From: Roseospira navarrensis
GTDB taxonomy: Bacteria; Pseudomonadota; Alphaproteobacteria; Rhodospirillales; Rhodospirillaceae
Length of the DNA: 37,001 bases
Reading direction: 5' to 3'
Assembly (NCBI RefSeq): GCF_009601025.1
Contig: NZ_WIVE01000042.1
Location: 1-37,001, forward strand
In this document: positions 15,275 through 22,622 of the stretch, in pieces
Numbering within the stretch: position 1 is the stretch's first letter
How the letters are laid out: every line of letters starts with the position of its first letter
Made by a program: the position numbers and the translations under genes
Notes under the pieces: generated by a model
What the model was told of the DNA's origin: nothing
What the model saw: only the letters and a program-made list of their open reading frames with translations
The model's database searches: none

Positions 15275-16441
15275 TCAGGCGCCCGACGCCGAGGCGGGCG
15301 CGCGGGGCTCCCCGGTCTCGTGGGTCGAGACGAACTCGCCTGAGGACGGCGTTGTGATGTGGTAGGCCGCCCGCGTGACGGGCCCGACGGAGTCCGCCAG
15401 CAGCCGTTCGGCCTCGGCGGAGGTCATGGCCGGGATCTCGTCGTCCAGCTTGCCGCCGTCCAGCCGCACGATGTCGTAGACCTGCGAAAACGGGGTGGCG
15501 AGATACTGGAAAGGCCCGCCGCGCGGGCCCACCAGCAGGCCGCCGTTGCCCTTGAAGCGGTCCTGCCGCTTGGCGTTCAGGCTGTGGCCGATCAGCATCT
15601 CGTCGCCGCGGCCGGCCACGCCGCGCACCACGTATCCCAGGTCGCTGTCGGTGGGCAACTGGGGCGTGCGTCCGATGTACAGGTTGCCGCCGCCCCGCAG
15701 GTCCCGCGCCTTCTTGGACCCGAAGGTGTCCGAGAAGACCAGCCCCTGCGATGTGGGCACGATGTCGTGGACCCCCCGGTTGGGGAACCCGGCCGTGACC
15801 ACGTCCGTGCCGTCCATGAACCCCAGCAGGGAGCCGATATGCCCGCCGTTGTGGGTTGTGAACCAGAGGACATCCCCGGCGGCATAGACGCTGTTCAGGT
15901 GGTTCTGGTCGGCGCTGATGGGAAAGCCCGAGGCATCCGTGATCGGGTACAGGCTCGTTTTCAGGGCACCCGAGTCCGCATCGACGAGATCGACGCTGTT
16001 CTTCCTGGTGTTCGCGACGTAGATCGTCCGGTTCCGCACGTAGATCTGATGGATGCGGTCGGAGTGGTACTTGGTTTCCAACTGGTAGACGACCCGCATG
16101 GGGTCCAGGCGGATGCCGTCGGGCGTGTCGTGAAACGCCCCCGCGACGATGAGGGACCAGTTGGCGAGATTGACGGAGGCATACAGAGTGCCGTCCTCCA
16201 CCCCCACGCCGAAGGTGCCGAAGGGCAGCACGGGCGACAGCCCCGCGCGCGTGGCGAGGTAGATGCCCCGGTCCGTGGAGACGAAATAGCGGCCCCGGAG
16301 GCCGCGCAGCGCCTCTGCGGGCGTCCCGGATCCGGGGACCTTCGGCCGCCGCAGGAACCCGCGCAGGCGCCACAGGTCGCGGGCCCCACCGGCGGCGTCC
16401 TTCAGGTGTGATGCCGCGAGGCGCAACAGGGGCGTGGTCAT
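15275..16441 (-). CDS. Predicted beta-propeller-like protein of unknown function
   Basis: A 388-residue protein that I do not assign to a family. The body consists of repeated four-strand-like blocks with alternating hydrophobic residues (GRYFVSTDRGIYLATR, GTLYASVNLANWSLIV, RTIYVANTRKNSVDLVD, DVLWFTTHNGGHIGSL, GGGNLYIGR), which looks like a six- or seven-bladed propeller. There is no signal peptide or membrane helix. The ATG at 16441 begins MTTPLLRLAASHL. A longer reading from 16603 would only translate a dispersed repeat. It is the third gene of the operon, between the antiterminator and neuB, with 311 and 124 bp spacers. A role in glycan binding or assembly is a guess from position. Confidence 0.7.
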   Translation of the reverse strand: MTTPLLRLAASHLKDAAGGARDLWRLRGFLRRPKVPGSGTPAEALRGLRGRYFVSTDRGIYLATRAGLSPVLPFGTFGVGVEDGTLYASVNLANWSLIVAGAFHDTPDGIRLDPMRVVYQLETKYHSDRIHQIYVRNRTIYVANTRKNSVDLVDADSGALKTSLYPITDASGFPISADQNHLNSVYAAGDVLWFTTHNGGHIGSLLGFMDGTDVVTAGFPNRGVHDIVPTSQGLVFSDTFGSKKARDLRGGGNLYIGRTPQLPTDSDLGYVVRGVAGRGDEMLIGHSLNAKRQDRFKGNGGLLVGPRGGPFQYLATPFSQVYDIVRLDGGKLDDEIPAMTSAEAERLLADSVGPVTRAAYHITTPSSGEFVSTHETGEPRAPASASGA

Positions 16442-16511
16442 GGGGTCAACATCGCTTTCAGGAACCAGACTCTCGGTGATGGGGCGGCCTGTGATGGGGC
16501 GGCGGGCCTTG

Positions 16512-16604
16512 TGCCGGGCGGGAGTTGCAGTCCCGGCCGGACCGTTTTCATCCCCATCCTTGGGCGAAGCTGTCCGGACTGGGCTGCAAGCCCCGTCCGG
16601 CATG
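16512..16604. repeat. Dispersed two-hairpin intergenic repeat, copy A
   Basis: This 93-bp block matches 24778-24871 at roughly nine bases in ten, with one single-base indel. Each copy holds two hairpins: a first around GGGAGTTGCA and a second around GGGCTGCAAGCCCC, joined by a TTTTCATCCCCATCC-like linker. It fills much of the 311-bp spacer between the antiterminator and the propeller gene. It translates to a spurious peptide starting MPDGACSPVRT on the minus strand, which should not be read as gene sequence. Confidence 0.9.
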
Positions 16605-16613
16605 CAGATACCT

Positions 16614-16652
16614 AGTCCGTTGCATCGCCTCCGCCGCTTCGTCGGCCGGGAT
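16614..16652. repeat. Partial copy of a second dispersed repeat (CATCGCCTCCGCCGC type)
   Basis: The core TGCATCGCCTCCGCCGCTTC matches 18018-18090 and 27704-27777, but the copy diverges after about 40 bases. A further hairpin, TCCGGGTG-AACCG-CACCCGGA, follows at 16674-16694. Together with copy A it makes up the 16442-16752 spacer, where no gene is seen. Confidence 0.75.
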
Positions 16653-16752
16653 CACTCGTCCACGCTACCGCACTCCGGGTGAACCGCACCCGGAGGCCAT
16701 ACGCTCAAGCTCTCGCATCCCCGCCCGCGCGCCGAAACGCCGGGCGCCCGGC

Positions 16753-17253
16753 TTACCCGGCCTGCCGGATGCCGGTGTGATGCGTGGTCACGCGGACCGT
16801 GCGGCCCAGCAGATCGAGCAGCACCGTGACCCGATCCGCGTCCGCCATGGTCTCGAAGCGGGCCACCAGATCCCGGAAGGGTCCGTCCTCGATCACCACG
16901 TGTTCACCGGGATGGAAGGTCGGGGCGGGAGGCGGTCCGTCTCCCGCCTCGGACTCCCGCACCATCAGGGCTTCGACCAGCCCGTCCGGCAGCGGTGCGG
17001 GCCGCTCGCCCCATCCGATCAAAGATTGGACCCCGACCGTCCCGTTGATTGCATGCCATGGCTGGCGGTCCACGTCCAGCGACGTGAACAGATAGCGCGG
17101 AAACAGGGGCCGAAGGACGGTCTCGACCCGGCGGGCGTGCCGGCGCGTCCGCGCCAGACGGGGGCAGTACACCTCGTATCCCTGGCGACGCAGGTGGAAG
17201 GTGGCCTTGTCCTCGGCCCGGGCCTGGGTATGGACGGCGTACCAGCGTTTCAT
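16753..17253 (-). CDS. rfaH: RfaH/NusG-paralogue transcription antiterminator
   Basis: A 166-residue NusG-family protein. The NGN domain starts MKRWYAVHTQARAEDKA, with the LRRQGYEVYCPR and RPLFPRYLF segments that mark specialised NusG paralogues such as RfaH. A KOW domain follows from about residue 115 (HPGEHVVIEDGPFRDLVARF). It would bind RNA polymerase at the start of a long operon and suppress pausing and termination. The ATG at 17253 follows the stop of the winged-helix gene after a single base. It is the second gene of the 17-kb minus-strand polysaccharide operon, so the operon itself is its likely target. I did not find an obvious ops-like recruitment sequence. Confidence 0.88.
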   Translation of the reverse strand: MKRWYAVHTQARAEDKATFHLRRQGYEVYCPRLARTRRHARRVETVLRPLFPRYLFTSLDVDRQPWHAINGTVGVQSLIGWGERPAPLPDGLVEALMVRESEAGDGPPPAPTFHPGEHVVIEDGPFRDLVARFETMADADRVTVLLDLLGRTVRVTTHHTGIRQAG

Positions 17254-17254
17254 G

Positions 17255-17959
17255 TCATGGGCCCGCGCGGTCCGATCCATCGTCAAACGGGGGCGGGTCC
17301 GGCAGCTCCGACGCCTCGGGCGGGCGCAGGAAGGCGGGCGCCAGCAGTCGGTCGGGCGCCAGGCCGGCGGATTCGGCCGTTGCCCGCCGGGTCGCCGCAT
17401 CCAGCATCGTCGTCAGCAGGAGGGCATCCAGCGTCCGCCCGTCGGCCAGATCCCGCGCCGCCGCGACATCGGCCACCACCGGGACGCCGGACCTTGTCTG
17501 TCCGGCCTGCTCCGGCACGATCAGGGCGACCGGCTGGATCCCCGCCTCCTGGGCGCCCATCAGCGCGAGATCGGCCATCTCGCCCGGGCCCAGAATGGCA
17601 AGGCGCGTCCAGCCCTGGCGCTGGCAGGTGGCGGCCTCGGTCGCGAAGGCATCCCGTGTCTCGCGCACGACGTGCAGCGAATGTTCGATGAACTGCAGGG
17701 TCAGGCGGGACTTCTCGGCGAATCCCTGGGGCGTGAGGTAATAGGCATAGCGCCGCGCCGGCGCCGTGCTCACCTTGACCAGCCCCTTGGCCACGGCGCG
17801 CCGCAGCACCGCGTTGGTCAGGCCCAGCGCGATGCCCATGCGGGTGGCAAGGCCGCGCTGAGTCTGACGCGGGTCGGACTCGATGGCCCTCAGAAGGTCG
17901 AGGGTGACATCATCGGTGGCGATCGGCCCATCGGAGGCCTGGGGGCAGTCCATGTTCAT
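17255..17959 (-). CDS. Winged-helix regulator of the polysaccharide operon
   Basis: A 234-residue protein with a MarR-like winged helix at about residues 20-80 (RQTQRGLATRMGIALGLTNAVLRRAVAKGLV, then a basic wing YAYYLTPQGFAEKSRLT). A second domain resembling a Rossmann/CoA-binding fold follows from about 115 (RLAILGPGEMADLALMGAQEAGIQPVALIV). Proteins of this two-domain type sit beside NusG-like antiterminators in polysaccharide loci of several alphaproteobacteria. It is the first gene of the minus-strand operon and probably controls it in response to a small ligand. The ATG at 17959 lies only a few bases after the proposed -10 box, so translation may be leaderless. No ribosome-binding site is visible. 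Confidence 0.8.
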   Translation of the reverse strand: MNMDCPQASDGPIATDDVTLDLLRAIESDPRQTQRGLATRMGIALGLTNAVLRRAVAKGLVKVSTAPARRYAYYLTPQGFAEKSRLTLQFIEHSLHVVRETRDAFATEAATCQRQGWTRLAILGPGEMADLALMGAQEAGIQPVALIVPEQAGQTRSGVPVVADVAAARDLADGRTLDALLLTTMLDAATRRATAESAGLAPDRLLAPAFLRPPEASELPDPPPFDDGSDRAGP

Positions 17960-17968
17960 GAGATGAAC
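17954..17968. promoter_or_regulatory. Palindrome over the operon start codon (candidate operator)
   Basis: GTTCAT-GAG-ATGAAC is a perfect 6-3-6 inverted repeat covering the ATG of the winged-helix gene and touching the proposed -10 box. Its position would suit autorepression by that regulator. A short palindrome can arise by chance, so this is a hypothesis. Confidence 0.4.
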
Positions 17969-17996
17969 GTTTACGGCACGGCGCCCGCCATGTCAA
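17968..17996 (-). promoter_or_regulatory. Candidate sigma-70-type promoter of the polysaccharide operon
   Basis: On the minus strand a perfect TTGACA (17996-17991) is followed after 17 bases by TAAACG (17973-17968), a poor but well-spaced -10. Transcription would begin near 17961, two or three bases from the ATG at 17959, implying a leaderless message. The consensus -35 and exact spacing support it. The weak -10 limits confidence. Confidence 0.45.
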
Positions 17997-18017
17997 AAGT
18001 GGAACGACCACTCTGAT

Positions 18018-18090
18018 CGATCGGCGAGGATCCGGACGCATCCGGTCCATCGCCTCCGCCGCGTCGCGGCGCCGGCCCGGGCGGGCCGGA
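18018..18090. repeat. Dispersed repeat, full copy upstream of manB
   Basis: This block aligns with 27704-27777 across about 75 bases. The shared core is CATCGCCTCCGCCGC, followed by the GCCGC-GTC-GCGGC hairpin and CCGGCCC-GGGC-GGGCCGG. In the other copy the loop of the last hairpin is AGTC while the stem is kept. Both full copies sit 20-30 bases upstream of a gene start. Confidence 0.85.
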
Positions 18091-18112
18091 ATCAACCAAG
18101 GACCGGCCCTTC

Positions 18113-19513
18113 ATGCACGTCTTCCACCCCAGTATTCTGCGCCGCTATGACATCCGGGGCATTGTCGGCGAGACCCTGTCAGAGGCCGACGCCCGCGCCA
18201 TCGGGCGCGCCTTCGCCACCCAGGCGGCGGCCGTGGACGCCAGTCCGTCGGTCGCGGTCGGGTTCGATGGCCGCCTGTCCTCACCGGCCCTGGAGGCCGC
18301 ATTGGTGGAGGGCCTGAGCGATGCCGGCGCGTCGGCGGTGCGGGTCGGCCTCGGTCCGACGCCGATGGCCTACTTCGCCCATGCCCACCTGAAGACCACG
18401 GGCATGATCCAGGTGACGGGCTCGCACAATCCGCCCGACCACAACGGCTTCAAGATGATGCTGGCGGGCAAGCCCTTCTTCGGCGGCGATATTGAACGTC
18501 TGGGGGCCATTGCCGCCGACGGCGCCTGGGCCGACGGACAGGGGTCCCGGCGGGACGAGGATGTCTCCGACGCCTATCTGGCCGCGCTGGACGGCGGGTT
18601 TACGCCGGGCGGCCGGCCGCTGTCGGTGGTCTGGGACCCGGGCAACGGCGCCGCCGGGGTCCTGACGGAACGCCTGATCGCCCGCCTGCCGGGCCGCCAT
18701 GCCGTCATCAACGCCGCCATCGACGGGCGCTTCCCGAACCACCACCCGGACCCGACCGATCCCGCCACCCTGCGTCAGCTTCAGGCGGCGGTGGCCGAGC
18801 AGGGGGCCGACCTGGGCATCGCCTTCGACGGCGACGGCGACCGGCTCGGCGTGATCGACGGCCGGGGGCGCATCCTGTGGGGCGACCAGTACCTTCTGTT
18901 GCTGGCGCGCGAGGTGCTGGAGGCCCACCCCGGCGCGCCGATCCTGGCCGACGTCAAGGCCAGCCAGACCCTGTTCGATGAGATCGCCGCCATGGGCGGC
19001 AAGCCGGTCATCACCGCCACCGGCCATTCGCTCATCAAGACCCGCATGGCCGAGCTGGGCGCGCCCCTGGCCGGCGAGATGAGCGGCCATGTCTTCTTCG
19101 CGGATCGGTATTACGGCTTCGACGATGCGCTGTATGCGGCCGTCCGGCTGCTGTCCGTGGTGGCCCGGCTGCCGGGCACGCTGGCGGACTGGTTCGACAC
19201 CATCCCGCGTCCCCTCAACACGCCCGAACTGCGCATCGACTGCCCGGACGAGAAAAAAGCGGCCGTGGTGGACGGCGTGCGCGCCCGGCTGAAGGCCGCC
19301 GGCGCCGAGGTGTCCGAGGTGGACGGCGTGCGCGTTTCCCGCGATGGCGGGTGGTGGCTGCTGCGGGCCTCCAACACCCAGGCCGTGCTGGTGGCCCGGG
19401 CCGAGGCGCCCGACCAGGCCGCCCTCGGCGCTCTGGTGGACGAGATCGCGGCCCAGGTCAGCCGCGAGGGTCTGGACCCGGCCGCGCTGCGGGCCGCGGC
19501 CGGGCTCTCGTAG
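18113..19513 (+). CDS. manB: Phosphomannomutase/phosphoglucomutase
   Basis: A 466-residue alpha-D-phosphohexomutase that converts mannose-6-P to mannose-1-P (and probably glucose phosphates). The catalytic phosphoserine loop is TGSHNPP, with Ser104. The more usual second residue is alanine. The metal loop is DGDGDR (residues 239-244), the sugar-binding loop is GEMSGHVFF, and the C-terminal phosphate-binding region contains LRASNTQ. AAGGA lies ten bases before the ATG at 18113. It is transcribed away from the polysaccharide operon, and the bifunctional manC gene follows after 67 bp, so the two form a GDP-mannose module. Whether it also serves as the cell's phosphoglucomutase cannot be told. 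Confidence 0.92.
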   Translation: MHVFHPSILRRYDIRGIVGETLSEADARAIGRAFATQAAAVDASPSVAVGFDGRLSSPALEAALVEGLSDAGASAVRVGLGPTPMAYFAHAHLKTTGMIQVTGSHNPPDHNGFKMMLAGKPFFGGDIERLGAIAADGAWADGQGSRRDEDVSDAYLAALDGGFTPGGRPLSVVWDPGNGAAGVLTERLIARLPGRHAVINAAIDGRFPNHHPDPTDPATLRQLQAAVAEQGADLGIAFDGDGDRLGVIDGRGRILWGDQYLLLLAREVLEAHPGAPILADVKASQTLFDEIAAMGGKPVITATGHSLIKTRMAELGAPLAGEMSGHVFFADRYYGFDDALYAAVRLLSVVARLPGTLADWFDTIPRPLNTPELRIDCPDEKKAAVVDGVRARLKAAGAEVSEVDGVRVSRDGGWWLLRASNTQAVLVARAEAPDQAALGALVDEIAAQVSREGLDPAALRAAAGLS

Positions 19514-19580
19514 GTCCGCACCGGCCCCGGTCCGGCCCAAGGTCTTCCCAAACGGCAAAAAAAAAGCAGGATCCCGCCCC

Positions 19581-21056
19581 ATGACCTCTCCGACGTCCGC
19601 CGAGCGCCCGCTGATCCCCGTCGTGCTGTCCGGAGGGTCCGGGACCCGCCTGTGGCCGCTGTCACGCGCCGGCTATCCCAAGCAGTTCCTGCCGCTGGCC
19701 GGGGGCGCGCACTCGCTGATCCAGCAGACGGTGGCGCGGGTGAGCGGACCCGGCTTCGCCGCGCCCCTGATCGTCTGCAACGACGAGCACCGCTTCCTTG
19801 TGGCCGAGCAGATGCGCGCCATCCGATGCGAGCCCGAGGCGATCATCCTGGAGCCGGTGGGCCGCAACACCGCGCCGGCGGTGGCGGTCGCGGCCCTGCG
19901 CGCGCTGGCGGCGGCCGAAAGCGGGGCCGACGCGCTGCTTCTGGTGCTGCCCTCCGACCATGTCATCCAGGACGTCGCGGCCTTCCACGCCGCGCTGACG
20001 GTGGGGCGACAGGCCGCCGAGGCCGGCCGGCTGGTGACCTTCGGCATCACGCCCACCGCGCCGGAGACGGGGTACGGCTACATCCAGGCCGAGGCGCCGC
20101 TGCCCGGGGCGGATGGCGCGTTCGCGCTGCACCGATTCGTGGAAAAGCCCGACGAGGAGACGGCGCGCGGCTATGTGGCGGACGGGTCCTATTCCTGGAA
20201 CAGCGGCATCTTCCTGCTGTCGGCGCGGGCCTATCTGGACGAGCTGGAGGCCCACGCGCCCGCCATCCTGGCGGCGGCCCGGGCCGCGCTGGAGGGCGCG
20301 GCGTCCGACCTCACGTTCCTGCGTCTGGATGCCACGGCCTTTGCCACCGCGCCGTCGGACTCCATCGACTACGCCGTCATGGAGCACACGCGCCGGGGCG
20401 CCGTGGTGCCGGTGGACATGGGGTGGAGCGACCTGGGCGCCTGGTCGTCGCTGTGGGACCTGGGCGAGAAGGACGCCCACGGCAACGTCAGCCGGGGCGA
20501 CGTGATCCTGGAGGACACCGCGTCGAGCTACGTTCAGTCCGAGGCCGGGCTGGTCGCCGTCAGCGGGCTGTCGGACGTGATCGTCATCGCCACCGACGAT
20601 GCCGTGCTGGTCTGTCCGCGCCACGGGGCGCAGGGCGTCAAGCAGGTGGTGGACCGCCTCAAGGCCGCCGGCCGCCAGGAATTCAGCCTGCACACCACCG
20701 TGCACCGGCCCTGGGGCAGCTATCGCGGGGTGGATGCGGGCGAGCGCTATCAGGTCAAGCGCATCGTGGTGCACCCGGGCGAGCGGCTGTCGCTGCAGAT
20801 GCACTACCACCGCGCCGAGCACTGGATCGTCGTCCATGGGATGGCGCGGGTGACGCGCGGCGAGGAAACCGTCCTGCTGGGCGAGAACGAATCGACCTTC
20901 ATCCGCCCCGGGCAGGTCCACCAGTTGGAGAACCCGGGCAAGGTCCCCCTGCACCTGATCGAGGTGCAGTCGGGCACCTATCTGGGCGAGGACGACATCG
21001 TGCGGCTGGAGGATCGGTACGGCCGCGTTTCCAGCGGAACCGGCGCCGCATCCTGA
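19581..21056 (+). CDS. manC: Bifunctional mannose-1-P guanylyltransferase / mannose-6-P isomerase
   Basis: A 491-residue type II PMI/GMP enzyme (AlgA/XanB/ManC family). The N-terminal nucleotidyltransferase has VLSGGSGTRLWPLSR at about 15-29, KQFLPL, the FVEKPD loop and the WNSGIFL segment. The C-terminal cupin, from about 375, carries HRPWGSYRGVD, RLSLQMHYHRAEHWIVV with the metal-binding histidines, and FIRPGQVHQLENPG. It makes GDP-mannose from mannose phosphates. The ATG at 19581 (MTSPTSAERP) directly precedes the first strand. Longer in-frame readings run into manB. It ends 25 bp from the convergent SDR, with no clear terminator between them. Confidence 0.94.
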   Translation: MTSPTSAERPLIPVVLSGGSGTRLWPLSRAGYPKQFLPLAGGAHSLIQQTVARVSGPGFAAPLIVCNDEHRFLVAEQMRAIRCEPEAIILEPVGRNTAPAVAVAALRALAAAESGADALLLVLPSDHVIQDVAAFHAALTVGRQAAEAGRLVTFGITPTAPETGYGYIQAEAPLPGADGAFALHRFVEKPDEETARGYVADGSYSWNSGIFLLSARAYLDELEAHAPAILAAARAALEGAASDLTFLRLDATAFATAPSDSIDYAVMEHTRRGAVVPVDMGWSDLGAWSSLWDLGEKDAHGNVSRGDVILEDTASSYVQSEAGLVAVSGLSDVIVIATDDAVLVCPRHGAQGVKQVVDRLKAAGRQEFSLHTTVHRPWGSYRGVDAGERYQVKRIVVHPGERLSLQMHYHRAEHWIVVHGMARVTRGEETVLLGENESTFIRPGQVHQLENPGKVPLHLIEVQSGTYLGEDDIVRLEDRYGRVSSGTGAAS

Positions 21057-21081
21057 CGGGGTGGTGTCACGAGGAGCGGGG

Positions 21082-22047
21082 TCACGAGGAAGGGGGCTCG
21101 CCCGCCAGCATGCGCGCCAGTCCCTCGTCCAGGGTCAGCGGCGGGGTCCATCCCAGGTCCCGGCGGATGGGCGCGTCGTCGATCCGGAACGAGCCGAACA
21201 GGCGGTCGGCGACACCCCCCTTGCCCAGCACGCGCAGTCCCAGCGTCAACACGCCCGGCGGCACCGGCACCAGACGCGCGGGCCGGCCCTGCAGGCGGCG
21301 GATGCGGCGGATCAACTCGGCGGTGGAGACATCCTCGCCGTCGCGCACCAGATAGCTGCGGCCGGCCGCCGCCGGGGCGTCCAGGGCGACCGCGATGGCG
21401 TCCGCCAGGGTGTCCAGCGCGATCAGGCTGCGGGCGTTGCGCACCGCCCCGAAGGGCAGGGGCCACGGCGTGTCGCACAGCCGCGCCAGGGCGGCGGCAT
21501 TGGCGCGCACGCCCGGGCCGTACACCAGCGGCGGGCGGAGGATGGTGACCGGCAGGCCGGTGCGAGACTCGACCCCGCGCAGGGCGGTTTCGGCCGTCGC
21601 CTTGGAGCGACCGTAGGCGTCCTCGGGCGTCAGCGGATCGTCCGCCGTATAGACCGTATCCGCGCCGCCCTCGCCGTGAACCTTGGCCGTGCTGACGAAC
21701 ACCATCCGGCGCAGGCCGCGCGCGGCGGCCGCCTCGGCGAGTCGTTCCGTGGCGGTCACGTTCACGCGGTGGAAGGCGTCGGCATCGGCCGGAGTCGGGC
21801 GCATCACGTGCACCCTGGCGGCCAGATGAACGACGGCGTCCACGCCCTCCAGGGCGTCGGGGGCGGCGGGGGCGTCCGCAAGGTCCCCGATCGGCCGGAC
21901 CTCAACCCCGTCCGGCAACCCCTGGGGGTCGGGGCCGCGCGTCAGGGCCACCACGGGCCGGCCGGCGGTCAGCAGGCGTCGGCACAGGGCGCGGCCGATG
22001 AAGCCGGTCGCTCCGGTGACGGCGACAGCGCGGCGAGGGTCTCCCAT
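21082..22047 (-). CDS. Extended SDR, UDP-sugar 4-reductase/epimerase (WbpV/WreQ-like)
   Basis: A 321-residue NAD(P)-dependent SDR with TGATGFIG (11-18), HLAARVHVM, FVSTAKVHGEGG, catalytic YGRSK (Tyr145, Lys149), ILRPPLVYGPGVRANAAAL and SLIALDTLADAI. This combination is characteristic of the O-antigen SDR subgroup that includes WbpV and WreQ, which reduce the 4-keto group to give UDP-QuiNAc. The gene starts at the ATG at 22047 (MGDPRRAVAVTG). Longer starts add a non-conserved stretch. It converges on manC. A WbpL-type initiating glycosyl-1-phosphate transferase often accompanies this family but is not in the window. Confidence 0.85.
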   Translation of the reverse strand: MGDPRRAVAVTGATGFIGRALCRRLLTAGRPVVALTRGPDPQGLPDGVEVRPIGDLADAPAAPDALEGVDAVVHLAARVHVMRPTPADADAFHRVNVTATERLAEAAAARGLRRMVFVSTAKVHGEGGADTVYTADDPLTPEDAYGRSKATAETALRGVESRTGLPVTILRPPLVYGPGVRANAAALARLCDTPWPLPFGAVRNARSLIALDTLADAIAVALDAPAAAGRSYLVRDGEDVSTAELIRRIRRLQGRPARLVPVPPGVLTLGLRVLGKGGVADRLFGSFRIDDAPIRRDLGWTPPLTLDEGLARMLAGEPPSS

Positions 22048-22244
22048 GGGACGGGCTCCAGGACTGAGCGAGGCGGGCAGGCGGGCGGGGCCGGCACGAC
22101 CGCTGACGTGTCTCGTCAGACGCCGTTGGTGCAACCGCCGGGCCGCGCATTCTGCGGACCCTGGAGGAGGGGCGTCAACGGCGTGCAGCAATTCTCAGGA
22201 TGGAGGGAGAGCCCCGGTTGCGGCCGGTGCCGGCCTGTTCTCCG

Positions 22245-22366
22245 CCTCCCCCCTTCGGGGGGAGGTTGGGAGGGGGGCGCGTTCATGTCCGCGCGGCCCC
22301 CACTTGCCGCATCAACCCCACGGGCTTTTTCAACCCCACCCCAGCCCTCCCCTATCCAGGGGAGGG
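22245..22366. repeat. GC-rich hairpin pair in the 22048-22622 spacer
   Basis: Two perfect hairpins bound this stretch: CCTCCCCCC-TTC-GGGGGGAGG at 22245-22265 and CCCTCCCC-TATCCA-GGGGAGGG at 22345-22366. The intervening purine/pyrimidine-biased sequence resembles palindromic repeats common in alphaproteobacterial spacers. The rest of the 575-bp gap has no recognisable gene. Its right end is AT-rich and holds the promoter-like sites listed separately. Confidence 0.7.
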
Positions 22367-22470
22367 AGTTCGGGTCGCGCCTGGACCTCCCGGCAGGACC
22401 CTTCGGAGGCAGCGCGGCCACAAATGAGAACGGCTGAACGGCGTGCGACCGCCAGGGAAACGCCTACATT

Positions 22471-22524
22471 TTGACATGGATGCAGTTCAATTTTTGCATA
22501 TTGCAGTTGTATGCACTTTAAAAT
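22471..22524 (+). promoter_or_regulatory. AT-rich promoter region with TGCATA inverted repeat upstream of the diguanylate cyclase
   Basis: The block holds a perfect TTGACA at 22471-22476, an inverted repeat TGCATA-9-TATGCA at 22495-22515, and TAAAAT at 22519-22524, a five-of-six -10 match. The two promoter elements are too far apart (42 bases) to be one promoter. Either TAAAAT acts with a degenerate -35, or TTGACA acts with a weak -10 inside the palindrome. The palindrome is a candidate operator. Confidence 0.45.
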
Positions 22525-22622
22525 AGCGTCTGGGGGCTGGTTCGGTGGTTCCGTTGGCGCAAGCACAACTTTTGGGGATGCGCCTCTGTGATCTCCCACA
22601 TTGCGAAAGGCTGACAGTCCCC

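Noticed and set aside
16442-16603. An upstream in-frame start extending the propeller protein
   Set aside because: The added residues are the translation of a dispersed repeat also found at 24778-24871, so they are not protein-conserved.
16753-17253. General elongation factor NusG
   Set aside because: It lacks the usual secE/rplK neighbours and sits at the head of a polysaccharide operon beside a winged-helix regulator, so an RfaH-type paralogue fits better.
22116-22421. Small minus-strand frame (about 100 codons) in the 22048-22622 spacer
   Set aside because: It is made of the hairpin repeat sequence, with no ribosome-binding site and low-complexity Pro/Gly content.
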